From the NCBI GenBank assembly GCA_036398775.1, contig DASWOJ010000058.1, positions 1 through 6,839 on the forward strand: a DNA stretch of 6,839 bases. The letters run 5' to 3'. Positions 1 through 5,775 of the stretch are shown here, piece by piece (positions within the stretch are counted from its first letter, which is position 1; the number at the start of each line of letters is the position of its first letter). The notes under the pieces are model-generated. The model saw nothing but the letters and a program-made list of their open reading frames with translations. It searched no databases and had not been told where the DNA came from. The stretch comes from DASWOJ01 sp036398775. GTDB lineage: Bacteria; Pseudomonadota; Alphaproteobacteria; Acetobacterales; Acetobacteraceae. The position numbers were made by a program, and so were the translations under genes.

Positions 1-1230
1 CTGCAATCCAGCGAGAATTTCGAGGAAGCCAGCCACGCCTTCTCCGACCATGGCGTGATGATCGACAGCGTAAAGCTGGACCTCAAGCGCATGATGGCGC
101 GCAAGGGCGAAGTGGTCAGCGCCAACGTCAAGGGCGTCGAGTTCCTGTTCAAGAAGAACAAGGTGGACTGGCTCAAGGGCAGCGCTCGCATCGCAGCCCC
201 CGGCAAGGTTGAGGTGGACGGCGCCACCTACGACGCCAAGCACATTGTCGTCGCCACCGGCAGCGAAAGCCTGACCTTGCCCGGCGTGGACGTGGACGAG
301 CGCAGCATCGTCACCAGCACCGGCGCGCTGGAGCTGGACCAGGTGCCGGGCCACCTCGCGGTAATCGGCGGCGGCTACATCGGGCTGGAGCTGGGCAGCG
401 TATGGAAGCGCCTGGGCGCTGATGTCACGGTCATCGAATACCTGGACCGCCTGGTGCCCGGCATGGACGCGGAGATCGCCAAGACCTTCGAGCGGGTGCT
501 GGGCAAGCAGGGCATCAAGTTTCGCCTGGGCACCAAGGTAACTGGCGCCCGCAAGGGGAACGAGGGCGTGACGCTCACGGTCGAGCCTGCCAAGGGCGGC
601 CCAGCCGAGGAAATCCTCGCCGACGTGGTCCTCGTCAGCATCGGCCGCCGCGCCTACACGGACGGGCTAGGCTTGGCCGAGGCCGGCGTCGCGCTGGACG
701 ACCGCGGCCGAGTGGTGGTGGACACCCATTACGACACCAACGTGCCCGGCATCCACGCCATCGGCGACGTGATCGCCGGCCCCATGCTGGCCCACAAGGC
801 AGAGGAGGAAGGCGTTGCCCTAGCCGAGCGCATGGCCGGGCAGGCCGGGCACGTGAACTACGACGTGATCCCCGGCGTGGTCTATACCTGGCCGGAGGTC
901 GCCAGCATCGGCCGCACTGAGGACGACCTGAAAAAGGCCGGCATATCCTACAAGGTCGGCAAGTTCCCTTTCACCGCCAACGGCCGCGCCCGCGCCATGG
1001 GCAGCACGGACGGGTTCGTGAAGATTCTGGCCGACAGCGAAACCGACCGCATCCTGGGCGCCCACATCATCGGCCCCGACGCAGGCGGCCTGATCGCCGA
1101 GCTGGCGACGGCTATGGAGTTCGGCGCCAGCAGCGAGGACGTGGCCCGCACTTGCCACGCCCACCCAAGCCTAAGCGAAGCCGTCAAGGAAGCCGCCCTA
1201 GCCGTAGAAGGCAGAGCCTTGCACATTTAG
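1..1230 (+). CDS. lpdA: Dihydrolipoyl dehydrogenase (E3), 5'-truncated by the window edge
   Basis: This flavoenzyme reoxidises the dihydrolipoyl groups of 2-oxoacid dehydrogenase complexes (pyruvate, 2-oxoglutarate) and of the glycine cleavage system, passing electrons through FAD to NAD+ in the cytoplasm. Frame 1 is open from base 1 and gives 409 residues, numbered here from the edge. They begin LQSSENFEEA, which in the family directly follows the redox-disulfide segment. Roughly 55 residues are therefore missing, including the FAD GxGxxG loop and the CxxxxC pair. Present are ATGS (85-88), the NAD-binding GGGYIGLE (123-130), the second FAD motif GIHAIGD (250-256) and the C-terminal dimerisation domain with the catalytic His-Glu dyad in HPSLSE (H388, E393). 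A GTG at 55 and an ATG at 58 are internal codons, not starts. The ending SEAVKEAALAVEGRALHI resembles alphaproteobacterial Lpd (from memory). The gene converges on the WrbA-like gene. Which complex it serves cannot be seen here. Confidence 0.97.
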   Translation: MQSSENFEEASHAFSDHGVMIDSVKLDLKRMMARKGEVVSANVKGVEFLFKKNKVDWLKGSARIAAPGKVEVDGATYDAKHIVVATGSESLTLPGVDVDERSIVTSTGALELDQVPGHLAVIGGGYIGLELGSVWKRLGADVTVIEYLDRLVPGMDAEIAKTFERVLGKQGIKFRLGTKVTGARKGNEGVTLTVEPAKGGPAEEILADVVLVSIGRRAYTDGLGLAEAGVALDDRGRVVVDTHYDTNVPGIHAIGDVIAGPMLAHKAEEEGVALAERMAGQAGHVNYDVIPGVVYTWPEVASIGRTEDDLKKAGISYKVGKFPFTANGRARAMGSTDGFVKILADSETDRILGAHIIGPDAGGLIAELATAMEFGASSEDVARTCHAHPSLSEAVKEAALAVEGRALHI

Positions 1231-1244
1231 GACAGCCGCTTCTT

Positions 1245-1281
1245 CCCCCTCTCCCTCCGGGACAGGGCCGGGGTGAGGGGG
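1245..1281. repeat. GC-rich intergenic palindrome between convergent genes
   Basis: CCCTCTCCC (1247-1255) and GGGACAGGG (1259-1267) form a nine-position stem with one C-C mismatch and a three-base loop. An alternative longer stem pairs CCCCCTC (1245-1251) with GAGGGGG (1275-1281). It lies 14 bases after the lpd stop. No T-run follows on either strand, so it is not a classical intrinsic terminator. It may block RNA 3' decay or pause transcription. Similar CCCTCTCCC/GGGAGAGGG palindromes are, from general knowledge, widespread as dispersed intergenic repeats in high-GC Proteobacteria. Membership in such a family is inferred. Confidence 0.6.
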
Positions 1282-1364
1282 CCTTGCCGGGAAAAAGCAC
1301 ACGTCCGGCGCCAACGAGAACCAACCCCCACCGCTGCCCTTACGAATCCTTTTGCAACCACCGC

Positions 1365-1405
1365 AAGACAGCAAAGCGTACCCAGCCGCCTTCCTGGAGT
1401 ACCGC
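1365..1405 (-). terminator. Candidate intrinsic terminator for the WrbA-like gene
   Basis: GTACCCAG (1378-1385) pairs with CTGG-A-GTAC (1394-1402), an eight-base-pair stem with one bulged A and an eight-base loop. Two further G-C pairs can form outside if C1403 is bulged. Read on the minus strand, the hairpin starts about 55 bases after the wrbA stop and is followed by the T-rich TTTGCTGTCTT (1375 down to 1365). The placement and mild T-richness fit a terminator, but the T-run is interrupted, so it may be weak or only a structured 3' end. Confidence 0.4.
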
Positions 1406-1459
1406 GTCGCCGCGCCCTTCACAGCAACAGACAGGGCACCAGCCCATATCCGCCCGTCA

Positions 1460-2122
1460 TTACTTCTCCCCATACCCCTCCTTCCGGCTCGGCATCTCCC
1501 CTGCCGCCACCAGCGCCGACGCAATCATCACGGTACGCCGGCCCTGATGCCGGGCAGCATCCAAGTCCTCCGTCCGCAAATCGCCCTTGCCATCCCCGAC
1601 GATGGCCGACGCGCCATACGGCGACCCCGCCTCCAGCATCGCCTCGTCGGTATAGCCCGTCGGCACGATCACCATGCCCAGGTGCGCCATCGGGGCATAC
1701 ATGGACAGCGTGACCACCTCCGTCCCGCCATGCGGCCAGGACGCGGTGGCAAACGCGCCGCCAACCTTGCCGGCCAGCATCCCCTTCTTCCATTGCGGGC
1801 CGAGCCGGTCGAAGAAGTTCTTCAGCTCCGTCGCCATGATGCCGAAGTAGCAGGGCGTGCCGAACAGGATCGCATCCGCCCACTCCGCATCCTCATGCGT
1901 CGGCGCGGCATACAGCGCGTTCTGCCGCGCCGCGCCTTCCGTCCAGCCCTCTACCTTGGCCATGTCCGCCGGGTCCGCGACCTCGCGCGCCCGCCGGATG
2001 CGGACCTCTGCGCCGCCCTCTCGCGCGCCCTCGGCCGCCGCGGCGGCCAGCGCCTCCACCGAGCCGGTGCGCGAGTAATAGACGATCAGCAGGCGGGTGG
2101 GGCTTGGCATGGGATCGGGCAA
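1460..2122 (-). CDS. wrbA: WrbA-like NAD(P)H:quinone oxidoreductase (flavodoxin fold)
   Basis: WrbA proteins are FMN-dependent, usually tetrameric cytoplasmic enzymes that reduce quinones by two electrons and so avoid semiquinones and oxidative stress. The 220-residue product has the FMN phosphate-binding loop YYSRTGS (15-21), the isoalloxazine-contact loop GTPCYFG (88-94), the segment ELKNFFDRLGPQW (99-111), HGGTE (131-135) and the WrbA signatures GSPYGAS (166-172) and RHQGRR (191-196). The usual family length is about 200, so the few extra residues are at the ends. The start is set by the ribosome site: AAGGAG (2134-2129) lies six bases before a TTG at 2122 but 18 bases before the first ATG (2110). 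The stop is TAA. The gene is divergent from the methyltransferase and convergent with lpd, so it is probably monocistronic. It could be another WrbA-clade flavoprotein with a different acceptor. Confidence 0.92.
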   Translation of the reverse strand: MPDPMPSPTRLLIVYYSRTGSVEALAAAAAEGAREGGAEVRIRRAREVADPADMAKVEGWTEGAARQNALYAAPTHEDAEWADAILFGTPCYFGIMATELKNFFDRLGPQWKKGMLAGKVGGAFATASWPHGGTEVVTLSMYAPMAHLGMVIVPTGYTDEAMLEAGSPYGASAIVGDGKGDLRTEDLDAARHQGRRTVMIASALVAAGEMPSRKEGYGEK

Positions 2123-2128
2123 CTGGGT

Positions 2129-2134
2129 CTCCTT
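2129..2134 (-). promoter_or_regulatory. Ribosome binding site selecting a TTG start
   Basis: On the minus strand AAGGAG is a near-perfect Shine-Dalgarno sequence. A six-base spacer separates it from TTG (2122-2120). The first ATG, four codons further in, would need an 18-base spacer. This favours TTG initiation of the WrbA-like protein. Confidence 0.65.
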
Positions 2135-2166
2135 GGCGCCGCGTGCTGCGGCAATGCGTTACAACT

Positions 2167-2200
2167 GATGCCGCGCCGCCATCCGGTAAGGGCCGGCATC
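2167..2200. promoter_or_regulatory. Inverted repeat in the divergent promoter region
   Basis: GATGCCG (2167-2173) and CGGCATC (2194-2200) are exact reverse complements 20 bases apart. They lie in the 164-base region between the divergently transcribed WrbA-like and methyltransferase genes, upstream of both. The half-site recurs: GGCATCC is at 2195-2201 and again at 2243-2249. This would suit a dimeric regulator, or it may be transcript structure. No regulator gene is visible nearby and no family can be assigned. Confidence 0.35.
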
Positions 2201-2223
2201 CCAGCGGGACGGGGTGCCCGCTT

Positions 2224-2252
2224 CCAGGTGCCGGGGATGTCAGGCATCCTGG
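2224..2252 (+). promoter_or_regulatory. Strong hairpin upstream of the methyltransferase start
   Basis: CCAGGTGCC (2224-2232) pairs with GGCA-T-CCTGG (2243-2252): nine base pairs with a single bulged T and a ten-base loop. It ends 34 bases before the methyltransferase ATG and so would lie in the 5' leader if transcription starts upstream. It could be a leader structure or an operator. I saw no known riboswitch core, including SAM or SAH types, around it. Confidence 0.4.
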
Positions 2253-2286
2253 CCGCGACGGTTCACCATGCCCAGGCAGGTGGCGC

Positions 2287-3177
2287 ATGAACGGCGATCA
2301 CGCACAACCAGAGGCCCACAGCACGGCAGCGCTGCGGACGTTCTTCGCCCGCTACGTGGCGGCCCGGGGCGCCGCCGGCGACCCGCGCATCGAGCAGGCG
2401 TTCGCGGCGGTCCCGCGCGAACCTTTCGCCGGCCCCGGGCCGTGGTCCATCCTGTGCTCCGGCCCCTGGCGCGCGCGGCATGGCCAGTCCGGCTACGTCC
2501 AAACCCCCGGCGACGACCCGGCCTTCCTGTATCAGGACACCCTGGTCGCCCTCGATGCCGAGCGGGGCATCAACATCGGCGAACCCAGCCTGCATGCCCA
2601 CTGCCTCGACGCCCTCGCGCCGCAGCCGGGCGAGGTGGTGGTGCAGGTCGGCGCGGGGAGCGGCTACTACACCGCCATCCTGGCCCACCTCGTCGGGCCA
2701 GCAGGCCGGGTGCATGCGTTCGAGGTTGACCCGGCCCTCGCCAGCCGTGCCAGCCGCAACCTGGCGCCCTGGCCGCAGGCGACGCTGCACGCCCGGTCCG
2801 GCACGGCGGACGCCCTGCCCGAGGCGGACGCCATCTACGTCAACGCCGGCATCACCCAGCCGGGCCGGACCTGGCTGGACGCCCTGCGCCCCGGCGGCCG
2901 TCTGCTGTTCCCGCTGCAACCGGAGGGAGGCTACGGCGGCATGCTGCTCGTGCACAAGCCGCGGCGCGGCGGCCCAGCCTGGCCGGCCCGGTTCGTGTCC
3001 CGTGCGGCGTTCATCGCGTGCCAGGCCCGGCAGGACGACGCGACCGGCCGCGGGCTGGCGGCAGCCTTCGCCGGCGGAGGCTGGGAAAACGTCCAGGCCC
3101 TTCGCCTCGATGGCAAGCCGGACGGCACCTGCTGGTTCAACGGCGCGGACTGGTGGCTCTCAACCGATCCAGCCTGA
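2287..3177 (+). CDS. PCMT-like SAM-dependent methyltransferase
   Basis: The product resembles the protein-L-isoaspartate O-methyltransferase (PCMT) family, whose founding members methylate damaged aspartyl residues in proteins. It is 296 residues long, against about 210 for typical bacterial Pcm. The N-terminus has a PCMT-like helix and AFAAVPREPF (38-47). SAM motif I is VVQVGAGSGYYTA (118-130), followed by the acidic residue of HAFEVDP (143-149), VNAGIT (185-190) and LRPGGRLLFPL (200-210). The Pcm substrate loop, usually ISQPY-like, is here GINIGEPSLHA (94-104), and there is a long C-terminal extension. The real substrate may therefore not be isoaspartate. ATG 2287 is chosen because it is preceded by an AGG six bases away and the family-like sequence begins soon after. 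The frame stays open upstream to 2104, but that part overlaps the divergent gene and looks noncoding. The DapA-like gene follows after 91 bases and may be cotranscribed. Confidence 0.88.
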   Translation: MNGDHAQPEAHSTAALRTFFARYVAARGAAGDPRIEQAFAAVPREPFAGPGPWSILCSGPWRARHGQSGYVQTPGDDPAFLYQDTLVALDAERGINIGEPSLHAHCLDALAPQPGEVVVQVGAGSGYYTAILAHLVGPAGRVHAFEVDPALASRASRNLAPWPQATLHARSGTADALPEADAIYVNAGITQPGRTWLDALRPGGRLLFPLQPEGGYGGMLLVHKPRRGGPAWPARFVSRAAFIACQARQDDATGRGLAAAFAGGGWENVQALRLDGKPDGTCWFNGADWWLSTDPA

Positions 3178-3268
3178 GTGCCGGGCCACCCTGCCAGCGC
3201 CTTAACGCTTGCTCCGCCGCCCCGCTGGTGCTGGGCTGCGCCTCCAACCCTGCCGGAGCCTTCCCTCG

Positions 3269-4213
3269 ATGCTGACCCACGATGCCCGCGGCGTGTTTCC
3301 CATCGCTCCCACGCCGTTCCACCCCGACGGCAGCCTGGACCTGACCTCGATAGACCGCCTGGCCGCTCACTGGGCCGGCCTGGGCGTCGAGGGCGCGACG
3401 GTGCTGGGCATCATGGGCGAGGCGCCGAAGCTGACCGCTGAGGAGGCATTGCAGGTCGCCGCCCGCTACATCGCGGCCATGCCCGGCCTGCCGGTGATCG
3501 TCGGCGTGTCGTCGCCGGGCTTTGCTGCAATGCGGGCGCTGGCCCATGCCAGCATGGACCGCGGCGCCGCCGGCGTGATGATCGCCCCGCCGCCGCACCT
3601 GCGCACGGATGACGAAATCCTGGCCTACTTCGCCGGCGCCGCCGAGGCCATCGGCCCGGACGTGCCCTGGGTGCTGCAGGACTACCCGCTGACCCTGACG
3701 GTGGTGATGACCCCCGCCGTCATCCGCCGCATCGTCATGGACAACCCAGGCTGCGTGATGCTCAAGCACGAGGACTGGCCCGGCCTGGAGAAGATCAGCG
3801 CCCTCCGCGCCTTCCAGCGCGACGGCAGCCTGCGCCCGCTCAGCATCCTGACCGGCAATGGCGGCCTGTTCCTCGACTTCGAGATGGAGCGCGGGGCGGA
3901 CGGCGCCATGACCGGCTACGCCTTCCCCGAGCTGCTGGTGGACGTGGTGCGCCTACAGGCGGCGGGGCAGCGCGACGCGGCGCACGACCTGTTCGACGCG
4001 CACCTGCCCCTGCTGCGCTACGAGCAGCAGGCCCGCATCGGCCTGGCGGTCCGCAAATGGGTGCTGATGCGCCGCGGCCTGCTGGCCAGCGACGCGCAGC
4101 GGAAGCCCGGGCCGGGCATCTCGGCGGCGGCGCGTGGGGAGGTGGAGTACTTGCTGGCCCGGCTCGCACAGGTGGATGGGCGGGCGGCAATAGGGGTGGC
4201 GCGGGCGGCGTAG
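3269..4213 (+). CDS. DapA-superfamily lyase/aldolase, not a canonical dihydrodipicolinate synthase
   Basis: This is a 314-residue (beta/alpha)8-barrel protein of the dihydrodipicolinate synthase/N-acetylneuraminate lyase family, class I enzymes that form a Schiff base between lysine and a 2-oxoacid. The start GVFPIAPTPFHPDGSLD (8-24) and the overall length are typical. The Schiff-base lysine is K166 in CVMLKHED (162-169). The carboxylate-binding GTTGE loop of DapA reads GIMGE (47-51), so both threonines (E. coli T44, T45) are replaced. The YNVPSRT segment reads QDYPLTL (137-143), so the catalytic tyrosine is not at its usual place and the DapA arginine is absent. Lysine biosynthesis is therefore unlikely. 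A lyase, hydratase or aldolase acting on another 2-oxo or sugar acid is possible (inference). ATG 3269 has GGAG (3255-3258) ten bases upstream and matches the family N-terminus; the open frame to 3209 adds nothing family-like. The gene lies 91 bases after the methyltransferase. Confidence 0.9.
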   Translation: MLTHDARGVFPIAPTPFHPDGSLDLTSIDRLAAHWAGLGVEGATVLGIMGEAPKLTAEEALQVAARYIAAMPGLPVIVGVSSPGFAAMRALAHASMDRGAAGVMIAPPPHLRTDDEILAYFAGAAEAIGPDVPWVLQDYPLTLTVVMTPAVIRRIVMDNPGCVMLKHEDWPGLEKISALRAFQRDGSLRPLSILTGNGGLFLDFEMERGADGAMTGYAFPELLVDVVRLQAAGQRDAAHDLFDAHLPLLRYEQQARIGLAVRKWVLMRRGLLASDAQRKPGPGISAAARGEVEYLLARLAQVDGRAAIGVARAA

Positions 4214-4496
4214 GGGCGAAGGAGACGCCGTGAAAGTAGGGGGGAACCGGCGCTGACTGCTGCCCACGCCGCGGAATGCAGGCATTGGAAAACAGGGACC
4301 CAGACACGTAGGACAGTCCCGAGACTCCGGACGCCGACTGGCGCCAGCCCCGCCACGGCAAGGCTGGAGAGTCCTCGCAGCAACGCGTCGCAGCCGGAGA
4401 GCAGGTCGCCGTCCCAAGTTTCGAAAGCAAGAACCGGGGCGCGGCTCCTCTGCTGTGCTTACTATCCTTTGGACCCTGACGGAAGGGAACACGGTG
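4214..4496. other. Noncoding gap between the DapA-like and exporter genes
   Basis: I see no supportable gene in these 283 bases. The stretch holds a perfect ten-base palindrome CTGGCGCCAG (4338-4347) and a GGGAC/GTCCC inverted pair near 4296-4320. Near the 3' end TACTAT (4460-4465) could be a weak -10 element for the exporter, with no convincing -35 partner. Open frames crossing it on the minus strand run into the flanking genes and look like composition artefacts. Confidence 0.5.
4483..4488 (+). promoter_or_regulatory. Ribosome binding site of the exporter gene
   Basis: AAGGGA lies eight bases before ATG 4497 and five before the in-frame GTG 4494. It supports a start at 4497 over the farther upstream in-frame GTG at 4455 or the downstream ATG at 4533. 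Confidence 0.6.
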
Positions 4497-5552
4497 ATGG
4501 CGCAGGGCAAGGGCGACGCACAGGCGTCGGCGATGGGCGGACGGGAATGGGCCATGCTGCTGGCCCTAGCGGTGCTGTGGGGTGGCTCGTTCTTCTTCAA
4601 CGCCGTTGCCGTGCGCGAACTGCCCTCCTTTACGCTGGTCTGGCTGCGGGTGGTTGTCGCCGCCGTGACCTTGCTGGGGGTGCTGCGCCTGCTCGGGCAA
4701 AGCATGCCCACAGCGGGCCGCGTTTGGGCTGCCTTCTTCGGCATGGGCCTGCTCAACAACGTCGTCCCGTTTGCGCTGATCGTCTGGGGCCAGCACCACA
4801 TCGCCAGCGGCCTTGCCTCGATCCTGAACGCCACCACGCCGCTGTTCACCGTCCTGGTCGCGCACCTGCTCACATCCGATGAGCGGCTGACGCCCCTCAA
4901 GGCCGCGGGCGTCGCCGTGGGCTTCGCCGGCGCCGTATTCATGATCGGCCCGGACGCGCTGGGCGGCTTGGGCACTGGCGTCACGGCGCAGTTCGCCTGC
5001 CTAGCCGGAGCGCTGTCCTACGCCTTCGCCGGCATCTTCGGACGCAGGTTCAAGCGTATGGGCGTCACGCCGATGGCGACCGCAGCCGGGCAAGTCTGCG
5101 CGTCCACCGTGCTGTTGCTGCCGCTCATGCTGCTGATGGACCGGCCCTGGACGCTGGCGCCGCCGCACGCCGCCACCTGGGCCGCCGTGCTGGGGGTGGG
5201 CCTGCTCTCCACTGCGCTTGCCTACGTGCTGTACTTCCATATCCTGGCGGCAGCAGGCGCCACGAACCTGCTGCTGGTCACCTTCCTGATCCCGGTCAGC
5301 GCCATCCTGCTCGGTGCCGTCGTTCTGGGCGAGGTGCTGCTGCCCCGGCACTTCGGCAGTACGGCGCTGATTGGCGCGGGCCTGGCCTGCATTGACGGGC
5401 GTCTGCCCCGCTTCCTGCTCCGCCGCCGGAAGCGCATGGCCAACGGCGGCTTCGATCCTGGCATTTCAGCCTGTCTTCAAGGACAACAGCAGGCGCACTT
5501 GCGCGTATGTTCTGCGGCTGGGTCCCAGTGCTGCAGGCAACGGATCCATTAG
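4497..5552 (+). CDS. EamA-domain (DMT superfamily) transporter with atypical C-terminal tail
   Basis: This is an inner-membrane carrier of the drug/metabolite transporter superfamily, whose members mostly export amino acids, other metabolites or drugs by secondary transport. The 351-residue product shows about ten hydrophobic segments in two EamA repeats (about 18-150 and 163-305). Family-like features are WAMLLALAVLWGGSFFF (18-34), ILNATTPLFTVL (109-120), MIGPDAL (149-155) and FLIPVSAILLG (263-273) before GEVL. The family pattern ends near DGRLPRFLLRRRKR (300-313). After that comes a soluble, Cys- and Gln-rich tail of 38 residues whose third codon positions are clearly less GC-rich than the body, suggesting loss of an earlier stop codon. 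ATG 4497 is chosen for its ribosome site; ATG 4533 (MGGREW) is a plausible alternative. The substrate cannot be told from sequence. Wide gaps on both sides suggest it is transcribed alone. Confidence 0.93.
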   Translation: MAQGKGDAQASAMGGREWAMLLALAVLWGGSFFFNAVAVRELPSFTLVWLRVVVAAVTLLGVLRLLGQSMPTAGRVWAAFFGMGLLNNVVPFALIVWGQHHIASGLASILNATTPLFTVLVAHLLTSDERLTPLKAAGVAVGFAGAVFMIGPDALGGLGTGVTAQFACLAGALSYAFAGIFGRRFKRMGVTPMATAAGQVCASTVLLLPLMLLMDRPWTLAPPHAATWAAVLGVGLLSTALAYVLYFHILAAAGATNLLLVTFLIPVSAILLGAVVLGEVLLPRHFGSTALIGAGLACIDGRLPRFLLRRRKRMANGGFDPGISACLQGQQQAHLRVCSAAGSQCCRQRIH

Positions 5553-5775
5553 GCCGGCCCGACGCCGCAGACGAGTGGCGCTCGCTCCCGCCGGACAGCA
5601 TCGGCATGACGTGCGGGCAACTGGCGCCGGACCGCAACGCCCTCCGGACTGCAACGCCTTATTGAATTGGCGACAGCGCCCACGCGGGATGGGCGGACGA
5701 CGCGGTGCGGGCGCCTCGCCAAGCTGGCTGGGCCGGGGCTATGCTTGGCTCCAACAAGACTACGAGGAAGCGCAC
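5553..5775. other. Noncoding gap upstream of the MmgE/PrpD gene
   Basis: These 223 bases start with an eight-base palindrome GGCCGGCC (5552-5559) that overlaps the exporter stop. They contain no gene I can support. A 52-codon frame from 5507 to 5665 overlaps the exporter tail and lacks a ribosome site or recognisable sequence. The last 60 bases hold a weak promoter candidate and the ribosome site of the next gene. No clear terminator hairpin with a T-run was found. Confidence 0.5.
5716..5745 (+). promoter_or_regulatory. Weak sigma70-like promoter candidate for the MmgE/PrpD gene
   Basis: TCGCCA (5716-5721) and TATGCT (5740-5745), 18 bases apart, each match four of six consensus positions. 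The -10 element ends 30 bases before the ATG at 5776, leaving a short leader with GAGGAAG (5764-5770). Chance matches of this quality are common, so this is only a candidate. Confidence 0.27.

Noticed and set aside
2104..2286. N-terminal extension of the methyltransferase frame
   Set aside because: It overlaps the divergent gene's start and the regulatory spacer. The added residues are not family-like, and ATG 2287 has a plausible ribosome site.
1352..2290. 312-codon plus-strand frame over the WrbA-like gene
   Set aside because: It is the antisense shadow of a gene with strong flavodoxin/WrbA motifs, and its translation is Arg/His/Pro-rich.
4219..4256. Good AAGGAG followed by GTG and an eight-codon frame after the DapA-like stop
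   Set aside because: The product is too short and has no following structure or attenuation signal, so it is probably chance.
3953..4984. 343-codon minus-strand frame spanning the gap before the exporter
   Set aside because: It is antisense to the ends of two well-supported genes and shows no domain or ribosome site.
4296..5528. CTGGGTCCC shared in opposite orientation on both sides of the exporter (near 4297-4305 and 5518-5526)
   Set aside because: Only nine bases match and the flanks differ, so it is not evidence for terminal repeats of a mobile element.
5507..5665. Possible 52-residue protein (MFCGWVPVLQ...) overlapping the exporter tail
   Set aside because: It has no ribosome site, no codon bias typical of the window and no recognised homology. 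I considered it a remnant gene but could not support it.
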